Positions 25,684-34,432 of a DNA stretch of 40,298 nucleotides are shown piece by piece (position 1 is the first letter of the stretch; the number at the start of each line of letters is the position of its first letter). Both the position numbers and the translations under genes were made by a program. The notes below the pieces were generated by a model. That model saw only the letters and a list, made by a program, of their open reading frames with translations, searched no databases and was not told where the DNA came from. The stretch is from Candidatus Nitrosopumilus sp. (GTDB taxonomy: Archaea; Thermoproteota; Nitrososphaeria; Nitrososphaerales; Nitrosopumilaceae), in NCBI GenBank assembly GCA_029250275.1, contig JAPFBP010000008.1:1-40298 (forward strand), given 5' to 3'.

Positions 25684-26550
25684 ATGAACAATCGTACGAC
25701 GTTCGCGCTACTAGTCTTATTGACTGCAGTCAGTGCTTTAACCGTGTCATCAGCATATGCTCAAATAAATCCAGCATGTGTAGGTTGTACTCAAGAGGAT
25801 GCTAAAGTAATGGCATCAAAAGCACTCATGAATGCAATACCAATATCTGTTTGGACAGATAAAGCAGATTATGGACATAATGACATAATTAAGGTAAAAG
25901 GCCAAGTGGCAAATGAATCTGGATTTCCAGTTACAATTACTGTGATTAATCCTCTAAACTCTATTGTTACAATTGATCAAATCGATGTAGTAAATCATAG
26001 TTTTGAGACAACACTAAACACAGCAGGTGCAATGTGGAAACACGATGGTACCTACACCATTAAAGTAAACTATGGTACTGCTGAAAAAAATAACAGTGTT
26101 AAAGTTGAACTAACTGATGCAATTGCATATCCCCCAACCACAAACAAACAATGTGGTGTCAAGGAATTAACTGCAAGTGGTCAATGTGTACCATTTAGCA
26201 TTTCAGGTGGAACAGTAACAAGTGCAACCCTCAATACTAATGATAATTCAATTGTCATTATGATCAACGCTGAAGAAGATGGAACATTAACAGTATTACC
26301 ATCAACAACAGTACAAGAAGGAATCTTCATGGTACTAGTTGACGGAGAAGAATGTAATGAACCAGAATGTGAAATTGTTGGAAACAAAGTAACAGTAATG
26401 TTCCCAGCAGGCGCTGAAACAATCGAGATAATCGGTACTCACGTGATTCCAGAATTTGGTACAATCGCAGCCATGATTCTAGCAGTAGCAATTATCTCAA
26501 TAATTGCAGTCTCTGCAAAGTCAAGACTAAGCATTATACCAAGATACTAA
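25684..26550 (+). CDS. PEFG-CTERM surface protein 3
   Basis: This 288-aa secreted protein has a signal peptide (MNNRTTFALLVLLTAVSALT ... AYAQ). A CVGC motif near the mature N-terminus and further Cys in the second domain (CGVKELTASGQC, ECNEPEC) suggest disulfides, which its sisters lack. An Ig-like domain (about 55-140, AMWKHDGTYTIKVNYG near its end) precedes the same second beta domain as protein 1, then PEFG (256-259), a helix and a basic tail. An in-frame ATG at 25663 is possible, but it would lie about 15 nt after the TATA-like box (25642-25653), too close for a transcribed start. Confidence 0.87.
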   Translation: MNNRTTFALLVLLTAVSALTVSSAYAQINPACVGCTQEDAKVMASKALMNAIPISVWTDKADYGHNDIIKVKGQVANESGFPVTITVINPLNSIVTIDQIDVVNHSFETTLNTAGAMWKHDGTYTIKVNYGTAEKNNSVKVELTDAIAYPPTTNKQCGVKELTASGQCVPFSISGGTVTSATLNTNDNSIVIMINAEEDGTLTVLPSTTVQEGIFMVLVDGEECNEPECEIVGNKVTVMFPAGAETIEIIGTHVIPEFGTIAAMILAVAIISIIAVSAKSRLSIIPRY

Positions 26551-26577
26551 AAGTCACACAACTTTTTTCTATTTTTA
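26549..26577 (+). terminator. terminator after PEFG-CTERM gene 3
   Basis: This is identical to the element after gene 2: AAAAGT/ACTTTT stem, CACACA loop, T-runs. The last T-run, TTTTTAATA, also sits about 22-26 nt before the next ATG and could serve as its TATA element. Confidence 0.6.
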
Positions 26578-26597
26578 ATAGTAAAAGAAATATACAA

Positions 26598-27425
26598 ATG
26601 AGCATTGAAATATTTATGGATTCTAGAATATTTTACAGCCTTGTATTATTACTAGTAATTTCTACTGGAACAGTATTTGCAGAAGAATTTTTAGTTTTGG
26701 TTAAAACAAATGATAATAATTATGATGAAGGGGATACAATTATAATTTCAGGTCAAGTAAGCACTTCCATACCAGGAGTAGATGTTGTAATACAATTATT
26801 TTCAGGAGGTAATATGGTAGCAATTGCACAAAAACCAATTGCACAAGATGGCACATTTTTACATACAATACTTGCAGAAGGCCCATTATGGAAAAAATCA
26901 GGCACATATTTGGTAAGAGCTTCATATGAAGCAGGAGGAGTAAAAATTTCAGAAACAGAATTTACTTATTCATCTAAATCAGAAGTATCTGAAACTAGAA
27001 CTAATTTTGAAGTGAATACAGAAAATCATGGAACATTTGATGTTGAATATACAATCAAAGGCGGTACAGTCAAAAATATTGTGGTGGATTCAAAAAATTT
27101 TGCAATAATAGTGCAAATTGATGCAACAGATAAAGGAAAAATAACATTAGAACTCCCCAGAGAATTCATAGGGGCAGAAAAACAAGATGGTAAAGATGAT
27201 ACTTTCATCATCCTGATAGACGGTATAGAAGTTGCAGGTCAAGAATCAGCAATTCATTCAGAATCAAGAATCATAACAATTAATTTTGAACAGGGAGATT
27301 CAGATATTGAAATAATTGGAACTTATGTTATTCCAGAATTTGGCACAATTGTAATGATGATGTTAATTGTTGGAATTATGGTGACAATTTTAGTTACTAG
27401 AAATAAATTCCAAATTAACGTTTAA
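26598..27425 (+). CDS. PEFG-CTERM surface protein 4 (divergent)
   Basis: This 275-aa secreted protein has a signal peptide (about 1-28, LVLLLVISTGTVFAEE), an Ig-like domain (about 35-125, YDEGDTIIISGQV ... LWKKSGTYLVRASYE) and the second beta domain (VEYTIKGGTVKNI ... FIILIDGIEV). The C-terminal PEFG begins at residue 246 and is followed by a Met-rich helix and a basic end (TRNKFQ). Its DNA in the anchor region has diverged from genes 1-3, so it escaped the sequence homogenisation seen there. ATG 26598 has a T-rich TATA-like element about 22 nt upstream; ATG 26616 is an alternative. It converges on the cysteine desulfurase gene (4-nt overlap). Confidence 0.86.
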   Translation: MSIEIFMDSRIFYSLVLLLVISTGTVFAEEFLVLVKTNDNNYDEGDTIIISGQVSTSIPGVDVVIQLFSGGNMVAIAQKPIAQDGTFLHTILAEGPLWKKSGTYLVRASYEAGGVKISETEFTYSSKSEVSETRTNFEVNTENHGTFDVEYTIKGGTVKNIVVDSKNFAIIVQIDATDKGKITLELPREFIGAEKQDGKDDTFIILIDGIEVAGQESAIHSESRIITINFEQGDSDIEIIGTYVIPEFGTIVMMMLIVGIMVTILVTRNKFQINV

Positions 27426-28591
27426 GTTTTAGAACCAAAAGAATATTTTTCTTTGAAAGGTGAAAAAGCCCTCAGTTCTTCAACTATTTTTTTTAGAGAT
27501 GTCACTGTTTGCTCAATATCTTTTTCATTGTTAAACACACCCATAGTCAATCTAAGAGATCCAGTTATTTGTTCATGTGAAAATCCCATTGCATGTAAAA
27601 CATGTGATGCTCTTTGAGTATTAACAGAGCATGCCGAACCTGTAGAAGCAGCAATCCCATATTCATCAAGTTTGATTATAAGGTCCTCACCATTAACACC
27701 AAGGAATGTAAAATGAGCATTGTTAGGCAATCGAGATTTAGGATCACCATTCAAAGTTACTTCTGGAATTTCACTCAATACTTTTTCAATTAACATATCT
27801 CGAAGGGCAGTAACATATTGCATATTGTCATTCAAATTATTTTTGGCAATTTCACATGCTTTGCCAAACCCAACAATGTTAGCAACATTTTCAGTACCAG
27901 AACGTAATCCATGTTCTTGACCACCACCTAAAATTACAGGATCAATTTTGATGCCATTTTTAATGTATAATGCACCTATTCCTTTTGGACCATGGAGTTT
28001 ATGAGAAGAAATTGATAGTAAATCTATACCTAATTCTTTAACATTAATTGGAATTTTGCCAACTGCTTGTACTGCATCTGTATGAAATGGGATTTTTCGT
28101 TCATTGCATATTTTAGCAATTTGCGAAATTTTTTGAACTGTTCCAACTTCATTATTTCCAAACATTATCGAAACAAGACAAGTATTATCAGAAAGATGAT
28201 TTTTCAATTCTAATGGATCCACAGTTCCAAATTTGTCAACAGGTAAATAATCAACATGGAATCCATTTTGAGTTAGTTTTTTACAAGGTTCTAAAATTGC
28301 ATCATGTTCTATTGAAGATGTGACAATATGCTTAGAATTATCATCTTTAAATATTCCCATTAGAACAGTATTGTTTGATTCAGTACCACCAGAAGTAATT
28401 AAAATTTCAGAAGAATCAGCATTGATTAATAATGCAATTTGTTTTCTAGCTTTTTCAATAGCCTTACGTGCTAATCTACCATATCTATGAATTGATGATG
28501 CATTACCATATTGTTCTTTAAGGTATGGCAACATTGACTCTAAAACATCTTCATGAATCTGAGTAGAGGCTGCATTATCGAGATAAATCAA
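27422..28591 (-). CDS. cysteine desulfurase (NifS/IscS family)
   Basis: This 389-aa PLP-dependent class V aminotransferase-fold enzyme removes sulfur from cysteine to form a persulfide. The cofactor lysine is in SSHKLHGPKG (Lys198), the PLP-stacking His in SIEHDA (His96) and the catalytic Cys in TGSACSV (Cys321). The long SACS loop resembles group I IscS/NifS enzymes. The start is TTG at 28591, overlapping the larE stop by 4 nt, so it is translationally coupled to larE. The context suggests it supplies sulfur for LarE's sacrificial thiolation, though it may also serve Fe-S cluster or tRNA thiolation. Confidence 0.95.
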   Translation of the reverse strand: MIYLDNAASTQIHEDVLESMLPYLKEQYGNASSIHRYGRLARKAIEKARKQIALLINADSSEILITSGGTESNNTVLMGIFKDDNSKHIVTSSIEHDAILEPCKKLTQNGFHVDYLPVDKFGTVDPLELKNHLSDNTCLVSIMFGNNEVGTVQKISQIAKICNERKIPFHTDAVQAVGKIPINVKELGIDLLSISSHKLHGPKGIGALYIKNGIKIDPVILGGGQEHGLRSGTENVANIVGFGKACEIAKNNLNDNMQYVTALRDMLIEKVLSEIPEVTLNGDPKSRLPNNAHFTFLGVNGEDLIIKLDEYGIAASTGSACSVNTQRASHVLHAMGFSHEQITGSLRLTMGVFNNEKDIEQTVTSLKKIVEELRAFSPFKEKYSFGSKT

Positions 28592-29388
28592 TCTGTAATC
28601 ATATTAATTTTTCCTGGTTTATAGCCTTCCTGATCAACTTCAACAGAAGTAAATCCAATCATTTTTAATTTCTCAGTGATTTGTTTTAAAATAATTTCAT
28701 CAAATCTAGATATCATATGTTTTTCAACTTCAATTTTTGCAGAACCATTAATGTCACGAACTCTGACCTGTTTTACTTTTGTTAGTTGTTTAACAATAGT
28801 CTCACCAAATTCTATTCGAATTAATTTTTCAGCAGTTACTCTTTGACCCCAAGGAATTCTTGATGCCAGACATGAATTTGATGGTTTATCAAATACAGAC
28901 AATCCTATCATTTTAGCAACTTCTCGGATTTGGGATTTTGAAAAATTTGTCTCTACAAGTGGACTACGTATTCCATTTTGTTTTAATGCTTCAATTCCAG
29001 GCCTATAATCCCCTAAATCATCAAGATGAGTCCCATCAACAATAATCTCCACATTATGCTCTTTTGCCAACTTTGTCAGATGGTCTCCCAATTCCAGTCT
29101 ACAATGAAAACATCGATTTGAATCATTTTTTGTAAAATCTTCATTCTGAAGTTCATTATAATCCAAAAAGAGTTGAGTGATTCCAATCTCAGAACAAATC
29201 TGTTTGGCTGTTCCAAGTTCTTCTTGAGATAAAGTTTTGTAATCAGCAGTTACTGCAATAGCTGAATTCCCTAATTTTTGAAATGCAGCATATGCAACTA
29301 ATGCACTATCAACACCTCCAGAAAGTGCAATCATAACTTTATTTTTATCCTCAAACCAATTTACAAGATCATCAAGTTTTGTCATCAT
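28588..29388 (-). CDS. larE: LarE, sulfur transferase of NPN cofactor synthesis
   Basis: This PP-loop ATPase (266 aa from ATG 29388) adenylates the carboxylates of pyridinium-3,5-biscarboxylic acid mononucleotide and installs sulfur, giving the bis-thiocarboxylate. The P-loop is SGGVDS (23-28). Three cysteines are placed as in LarE enzymes thought to carry a [4Fe-4S] cluster: CFHC (Cys93, Cys96) and the conserved PSNSCLASR (Cys173). Cluster-type enzymes are proposed to take sulfur from an external donor rather than sacrificing their own Cys, which fits the adjacent desulfurase. A GGAGAT ribosome site precedes ATG 29388; an in-frame TTG at 29406 is less likely. The 5' end overlaps larC. Confidence 0.93.
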   Translation of the reverse strand: MMTKLDDLVNWFEDKNKVMIALSGGVDSALVAYAAFQKLGNSAIAVTADYKTLSQEELGTAKQICSEIGITQLFLDYNELQNEDFTKNDSNRCFHCRLELGDHLTKLAKEHNVEIIVDGTHLDDLGDYRPGIEALKQNGIRSPLVETNFSKSQIREVAKMIGLSVFDKPSNSCLASRIPWGQRVTAEKLIRIEFGETIVKQLTKVKQVRVRDINGSAKIEVEKHMISRFDEIILKQITEKLKMIGFTSVEVDQEGYKPGKINMITD

Positions 29389-30607
29389 TAATCTCCAATT
29401 TTTCAATTTCTTTTCTTAATAATATTTCTGTTTCTTTAATCGATTTATCTACAGCATTAGAAATTTTTTTCAAATCATCAAACTCTATTTTAAAATTAGT
29501 TTTTCCTTTAAATGAAGATTTTTTATATTGCACAAGAAAAGATTGATCATTCAAAGTTATAGAAATATCGTGGTTTGTTCTAGGAACGATTAATCTATTA
29601 GAATCTGAAATTCGAATTCCCAAGGTTCCTGTTTCCAATACTAGAGTGTCTATAATTTTATCAACAGTTTCATCAGAACACATAACAGATACAAGATTTG
29701 TTGGTCTACCTTTCTTTGTGATTCCATGATAAATAGAAACATCCAGTGCTCCGTATTTCATAATTTTCTCAATTAAATGTCCCAAAATTTCTCCTGAAAC
29801 ATCATCAACATTTGTTTCAAGAATTTTTATAGAATCTGTTTCAAGATTTTTATCAGAACCTCTAACAATTTTTAAAACATTAGAAAAAGTTTCAAAATCT
29901 TTTTGACCAGCACCATAACCAATTGATGTAACTATCATTGAAGGATAATACTTAGCAGATTCATGAGCCAAATTTACTAAAATACAGGCTCCAGTAGGAG
30001 TTGAAAGTTCTTCATTTGCATCATTTCCTTTAATGATTAAATTTGAATTTTTAAAAATCTCAAGAATTGCACTTGCTGGATTTGACATAGTTCCATGTGA
30101 AAAGGTTACAGAACCGCTACCAACTGCAACAGGTAAACAAATGATTTTTTCATCAAATAATCCTAAATCCTCCAATGCAATTGTAATCCCAATAATATCG
30201 ACCAAAGTATCAATACTTGATGCTTCGTGAAAATGAACTGATTCTTTAGGAATTCCATGAATTTTGGATTCTGAAGAGATTAGTGTGTCAATGCACGATT
30301 TGGCAAAAGATGTAGCTTTGAGGGATAATTTGATTTCTTGAGCAGATTTGATAATTGCATTTTTAATTTCAGAACCTTTTCTTTCATGAATATTTTCATC
30401 AATTTCTAAAACTAAATGAATGGATTGAACTCCATGTTTTTGGATTTTTTCAAAATCTATTTTTTTTATCGTGGAATTTGAAAGGAATTTTTCTGATTGT
30501 TTTATTCCAGATATAATTTTATTTTTATCAGCACCAAGATCCACTAATGAGCAAAGGAGCATATCCCCAGATATGCCTGCTATCTGAGGATCAATTACAA
30601 GAACCAT
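29372..30607 (-). CDS. larC: LarC, nickel insertion protein of NPN cofactor synthesis
   Basis: LarC (411 aa, DUF111 family) inserts nickel into pyridinium-3,5-bisthiocarboxylic acid mononucleotide in a CTP-dependent reaction to make the nickel-pincer nucleotide. Family motifs are GISGDM (11-16), HFHEASSIDTLVDI (125-138), SHGTMSNPA, STPTGA (202-207) and the C-terminal ETNVDDVSGE with GRPTNLVSV. In some lactobacilli LarC is made by frameshifting of two frames; here it is one continuous frame. A TTTATAA box (30630-30636) 26 nt before the ATG predicts a leaderless mRNA. It is first in the larC-larE-desulfurase operon. Confidence 0.94.
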   Translation of the reverse strand: MVLVIDPQIAGISGDMLLCSLVDLGADKNKIISGIKQSEKFLSNSTIKKIDFEKIQKHGVQSIHLVLEIDENIHERKGSEIKNAIIKSAQEIKLSLKATSFAKSCIDTLISSESKIHGIPKESVHFHEASSIDTLVDIIGITIALEDLGLFDEKIICLPVAVGSGSVTFSHGTMSNPASAILEIFKNSNLIIKGNDANEELSTPTGACILVNLAHESAKYYPSMIVTSIGYGAGQKDFETFSNVLKIVRGSDKNLETDSIKILETNVDDVSGEILGHLIEKIMKYGALDVSIYHGITKKGRPTNLVSVMCSDETVDKIIDTLVLETGTLGIRISDSNRLIVPRTNHDISITLNDQSFLVQYKKSSFKGKTNFKIEFDDLKKISNAVDKSIKETEILLRKEIEKLEINDDKT

Positions 30608-30629
30608 GATTAAAAATTATTAAAAACGC

Positions 30630-30676
30630 TTATAAATTCGACTAATGTTTCACAAATTTCATTAGATTTAATTATT
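30630..30676. promoter_or_regulatory. divergent promoters of larC and malate dehydrogenase
   Basis: Two TATA boxes face away from each other in an 89-bp gap. TTTATAA on the minus strand (30630-30636) is 26 nt before the larC ATG, and TTTAATTA on the plus strand (30667-30674) is 27 nt before the malate dehydrogenase ATG. The boxes are only 30 bp apart, so a single regulator could co-control both arms. Confidence 0.6.
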
Positions 30677-30696
30677 CAAAATGAACACTAATTTTT

Positions 30697-31611
30697 ATGA
30701 TTACAATAATTGGTTCTGGTAAAGTAGGCGGAGATGCAGCATTATTCTCAGCTTTAAAACGATTAGATGATCAGATATTATTGCTTGATGTAGCAGAAGG
30801 ACTTCCTCAAGGTGAAGCAATGGATATCAATCACATGTTATCTGAGCAAGGAATTGATGTTGAAGTAAAAGGTTCAAATAATTTTGCAGACATGAAGGGA
30901 TCAAATATAGTTGTAGTAGTTGCAGGTTCTGGAAGAAAACCAGGAATGACTAGAATGGATCTTTTGAAAATAAATGCATCAATTGTAAAGAGCGTTGTAG
31001 AAAATGTAAAAAAATATGCAGATGACTCGATGATAATTCCAGTAACAAATCCACTGGATCCTATGACTTACATTACATACAAGGTTTCAGGGTTTGATAG
31101 AAGTAGAGTATTTGGCATGGGAGGAATGTTAGATTTATCAAGATTTAGACAATTTATTCATGAAGCAACTGGACATTCGCGTGATTCTATCAGAGCATTA
31201 GTAATTGGTGAACATGGAGAAAATATGTTACCATTACCAAGATTTTCATCAGTATCAGGAATTCCCCTATCATCTTTTCTTCCAAAAGAAAAATTGGATG
31301 AATTGGTTCTAAATACAAAACAAGTAGCAGCCAAAGTAATAGAATTGAAAGGAGCTACAGTTCATGCCCCAGGAAATGCAATTTCTGCAATTATTGAATC
31401 AGTTGTAAGAGATAGAAAACAAGTCATTCCAGTTGCAACTTATCTTAATGGAGAATACGGTCATTCAGATGTCACCATTGGAGTTCCAGCAATTATCGGA
31501 AAGAAAGGTGTAGAAAAAATTATTGAATTAGACCTAAATGATGAAGAAAGACAAGTATTTGATAAAGCAGTTGAAAGTGTCAAAAGCGCTATATCAGGTA
31601 TTGAGATCTAA
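30697..31611 (+). CDS. mdh: malate dehydrogenase (lactate/malate dehydrogenase family)
   Basis: This NAD-dependent enzyme (304 aa) interconverts L-malate and oxaloacetate. The Rossmann motif is GSGKVG (6-11), and Asp31 at the end of the second strand favours NAD over NADP. The active-site loop [12 protein letters not shown] carries Arg80 and Arg86; Arg80 corresponds to the residue that selects malate over lactate. Asp146/Arg149 and His173 (GEHGEN) complete the catalytic set. A leaderless ATG lies 27 nt after a TATA box. larB follows after 33 nt, so they are probably co-transcribed; a T7 run at 31615-31621 may attenuate read-through. Confidence 0.93.
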   Translation: MITIIGSGKVGGDAALFSALKRLDDQILLLDVAEGLPQGEAMDINHMLSEQGIDVEVKGSNNFADMKGSNIVVVVAGSGRKPGMTRMDLLKINASIVKSVVENVKKYADDSMIIPVTNPLDPMTYITYKVSGFDRSRVFGMGGMLDLSRFRQFIHEATGHSRDSIRALVIGEHGENMLPLPRFSSVSGIPLSSFLPKEKLDELVLNTKQVAAKVIELKGATVHAPGNAISAIIESVVRDRKQVIPVATYLNGEYGHSDVTIGVPAIIGKKGVEKIIELDLNDEERQVFDKAVESVKSAISGIEI

Positions 31612-31644
31612 GCCTTTTTTTAGACTAACAAAGAGAAAACATTA

Positions 31645-32427
31645 ATGGAAATTCATGAAATTTTAGAGTCATTAAAAAAAGGAAAAATTTCACTAACTAA
31701 TGCAAAAAAGCTTTTGTCCCTCTATTCAATTGAAGAAGTAGAAGGATTTGCTAAAATTGACATAAACAGACGATATAGAAGAGGAATTCCAGAAGTAATT
31801 TTTGCAGAAACAAAAGAATTAGATGAAATTAAAAAAATTGCAAAAAAAACTCTAGAAAAGACAAATTCAGTAATAATATCAAGAATTAAGAAAGAAGATT
31901 ATCAAAAAATATTATCTTTTTCTAAGAAATTAAAAGTAAAAATTAAAACTGGAAAAAATTCATCATCATTGTTATTATTTAAAAAACCAATTAAATTTCA
32001 TGGAGGAAAAGTAGGAATTATGACTGCAGGTACATCAGATATTGGAATTGCAGAAGAATCAAGATTAATGTGTGAAGCAATGAATTGTAAATGCATAACA
32101 AGTTATGATGTAGGAGTAGCTGGGATTCAAAGAGTATTTCCAATTTTAAAAAAAATGATAAATGAAGATGTGGATTGTATCATAGTTGCAGCAGGAATGG
32201 AAGGTGCATTAGCTACGCTTGTATCAACATTAGTAGATATTCCAATCATAGGAATTCCAACTTCTGTAGGATATGGGTATGGGGGGAAAGGAATAGCTGC
32301 TCTTGCATCAATGCTTCAAAGTTGCTCACTTGGATTATCAGTTGTAAATATCGATAACGGGATAGCTGCTGGAGGGATAGCTGCAAATATTGCAAATAGG
32401 GCAATCAGAAAAAAGTATTCTGATTAG
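31645..32427 (+). CDS. larB: LarB, carboxylase/hydrolase of NPN cofactor synthesis
   Basis: LarB (260 aa) carboxylates nicotinic acid adenine dinucleotide at C5 and hydrolyses it, giving pyridinium-3,5-biscarboxylic acid mononucleotide, the first NPN step. The N-terminal helical region contains NRRYRRGIPEVIFAE (41-55). The C-terminal PurE/AIR-carboxylase-like Rossmann domain contains TAGTSDIGIAEE (127-138), a Gly-rich SVGYGYGGKGIAAL and NIDNGIAAGGIAAN. With larC and larE 1.0-3.1 kb away on the other strand, the complete pathway is present. Confidence 0.95.
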   Translation: MEIHEILESLKKGKISLTNAKKLLSLYSIEEVEGFAKIDINRRYRRGIPEVIFAETKELDEIKKIAKKTLEKTNSVIISRIKKEDYQKILSFSKKLKVKIKTGKNSSSLLLFKKPIKFHGGKVGIMTAGTSDIGIAEESRLMCEAMNCKCITSYDVGVAGIQRVFPILKKMINEDVDCIIVAAGMEGALATLVSTLVDIPIIGIPTSVGYGYGGKGIAALASMLQSCSLGLSVVNIDNGIAAGGIAANIANRAIRKKYSD

Positions 32428-32454
32428 AATGTTAGACTAGCCAACCTCGTAAAT

Positions 32455-32469
32455 GATATATAATATATC
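32455..32469 (+). promoter_or_regulatory. palindromic TATA box of the radical SAM gene
   Basis: GATATATAATATATC is a perfect 15-bp palindrome centred 25 nt before the TTG start at 32487. It fits a leaderless start. However, GGTGAG at 32479-32484 is also well placed as a ribosome site, which needs a slightly longer mRNA. Confidence 0.5.
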
Positions 32470-32486
32470 AAAAAGAAGGTGAGTAA

Positions 32487-34067
32487 TTGGCGGGCAAACG
32501 TATTGTACTTACTGCTGATCGCAGTTTAATGACAAATTATAGAGGAAATTTTCTTTATGGATTTATTGCATGTGGGCCATATGAGGTTCTACCAGAATGG
32601 GTTTTTGATAAAGTATTTTGTCCTTCAGTTGAAACTGACCCAATTACAGGAGAGGTCAAAGTTGCACAAGTGGGATTAAGAAGAATTGAGAGTTCATTGA
32701 TTCAAGGAGGATACAAAAGAGAAGAGGTATTCATTGCTCATCCTGAAATGCTTAGTAAATCAATAGGGCCAGATACCAAAGTTGTGGGAATTAATGTTAT
32801 GGATCCATTAGGAATGGCTCCAGTTACGACAACAATGTCTCCAGAAAAATTATCTTACGTTTCAATGAAATTCAAAAAAATGTGTGCAGATATTATTCAG
32901 CTAAAAAAGAAATATGATTTTAAAGTTGTAGTAGGAGGTAATGGCGCATGGGAATTAGCAAAATCAGACAGAATGAAAATACATGGGATTGACACAGTTG
33001 TTGTTGGAGAAGCAGATGAACTAGCAGTTGATTTATTCCAAGATTTAGAAAAAAATGACGCACCAGAACTAATGCATTGTTTTGTAAGAAATCTTGAAAA
33101 TATTCCAGTAATTGAAGGCCCAACAATTAATTCATTAATTGAAGCAATGCGCGGTTGTGGAAGAGGATGTGACTTTTGTGATGTAAACAAAAGATCAAAA
33201 AAAGATCTTCCATTAGAAAGATTACAACATGAGGCTAAAGTTAATTTAGATTATGGATTTGATTCTATCTGGTTACATTCTGATGAAATGCTACTTTATG
33301 GATGTGATAATAGAGACTTTGTTCCAAATAGAGACGCCATTGTTGATTTGTGGAAAGGACTCAAAGGGTTAGGTGCAAATTTTATTGGAACCACACATAT
33401 GACATTTTCAGGAGTTGCAGCAGACCCTACATTGATGCAACAAATTTCTCACATTAATGAACAAGATAGAACTGGAAGATGGCTTGCAACTAACCTTGGA
33501 ATTGAAACAGTATCACCAGCAATGGTAAAGAAGCACCTCGGAGTTAAAACAAAACCATTTGCACCTGAAGAATGGGGCAGTGTTGTAAGAGAAGGAGCAA
33601 AAATTCTTAATGAGAATCATTGGTTCCCAGCTGCGACAATCATTATTGGTTGGCCTGATGAAACACCAGATGATGTTCAATTTACCATAGATATGATGAG
33701 TGATTTTAGAGAAATGAACTTTAGAGGTTTGGTTGCACCTTTACTTTACCAAGACTTTAGTGAAAAAAATTCAATGCATTTTGGAAACTTGAATGAAGCA
33801 CAGTTCACACTATTTTGGAAATGCTGGGAAAATAACTTACGTGTAATTAATGATATTATTCCAATTATTCTTAGAAACAAAACATATGGTGGACCAATGA
33901 AAGTATTCATGTATGGAATTCTTAAAGCAGGAACTTGGGCAATAATGAGATATTTACGTGGATTGTGTAAAGATCTTTTTAACGGAAGAACTCCAGATGA
34001 AATTATTGACAAATATGCAAGGAGTAGATCTGTAACTGCACCTAGAATTCAAACAAAGAAATTATAG
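32487..34067 (+). CDS. B12-binding-type radical SAM protein
   Basis: This 526-aa protein has a Rossmann-like N-terminal region (about 60-210, VVGINVMDPLGM and KVVVGGNGAWELA) resembling the B12-binding domain seen in many radical SAM enzymes. It lacks an obvious DxHxxG cobalamin lower-ligand motif. The radical SAM [4Fe-4S] motif is CGRGCDFC (Cys224, Cys228, Cys231). A C-terminal region (about 430-500) with a hydrophobic segment follows. The TTG start is supported by GGTGAG 3 nt upstream and a TATA box. Archaeal relatives include lipid-modifying GDGT ring synthases and tetraether synthase. Thaumarchaea make ringed GDGTs, so a lipid role is attractive but unproven; methylthiolase-type functions are alternatives. 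The end overlaps the next convergent gene by 6 nt. Confidence 0.8.
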   Translation: MAGKRIVLTADRSLMTNYRGNFLYGFIACGPYEVLPEWVFDKVFCPSVETDPITGEVKVAQVGLRRIESSLIQGGYKREEVFIAHPEMLSKSIGPDTKVVGINVMDPLGMAPVTTTMSPEKLSYVSMKFKKMCADIIQLKKKYDFKVVVGGNGAWELAKSDRMKIHGIDTVVVGEADELAVDLFQDLEKNDAPELMHCFVRNLENIPVIEGPTINSLIEAMRGCGRGCDFCDVNKRSKKDLPLERLQHEAKVNLDYGFDSIWLHSDEMLLYGCDNRDFVPNRDAIVDLWKGLKGLGANFIGTTHMTFSGVAADPTLMQQISHINEQDRTGRWLATNLGIETVSPAMVKKHLGVKTKPFAPEEWGSVVREGAKILNENHWFPAATIIIGWPDETPDDVQFTIDMMSDFREMNFRGLVAPLLYQDFSEKNSMHFGNLNEAQFTLFWKCWENNLRVINDIIPIILRNKTYGGPMKVFMYGILKAGTWAIMRYLRGLCKDLFNGRTPDEIIDKYARSRSVTAPRIQTKKL

Positions 34068-34385
34068 ACTTTCAATAGCAAAATCAGCTATAGTATTTCG
34101 GATTGGGGTTATAGAAATAAAGTAAACTTTGTCTGCCCGCTCTATAGATACAACTTTTTTGAAGGACTTTGATGATACGTCAAATTCATAAATTCCAGAT
34201 TCAAGTGAACCCTTTGCATAAAGCATAAGATATGTTTCTCCAGTAGCAGAACCGAGTGGAATAAATGACATTACATTACCCTTGTAAGAATTAATCGGCA
34301 TTGTATTTTTCATTGGAGGGGCAGCTGATGCCATATACATAAGAAGATCTTCAACTGATTCAAATTCTTCATATTCAATATGCAT
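34062..34385 (-). CDS. small soluble protein of unknown function
   Basis: This 107-aa protein has a short acidic helical N-terminus (EYEEFESVEDLLMYMAS), then a beta-rich domain (GNVMSFIPLGSATGETYLML, DVSSKSFKKVVSIE). No signal peptide, cysteines or membrane span are present. I do not recognise the family. A TTATTATA box about 28 nt before the ATG suggests a leaderless transcript of its own. The tail overlaps the radical SAM gene. Confidence 0.65.
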   Translation of the reverse strand: MHIEYEEFESVEDLLMYMASAAPPMKNTMPINSYKGNVMSFIPLGSATGETYLMLYAKGSLESGIYEFDVSSKSFKKVVSIERADKVYFISITPIRNTIADFAIESL

Positions 34386-34432
34386 GAAATATCATAACGG
34401 GTTTCAGTATAATAACCTAGAGTGAAATTAGA

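Noticed and set aside
30697-31611. Lactate dehydrogenase instead of malate dehydrogenase
   Set aside because: Arg80 in the active-site loop occupies the position that is Gln in lactate dehydrogenases and Arg in malate dehydrogenases.
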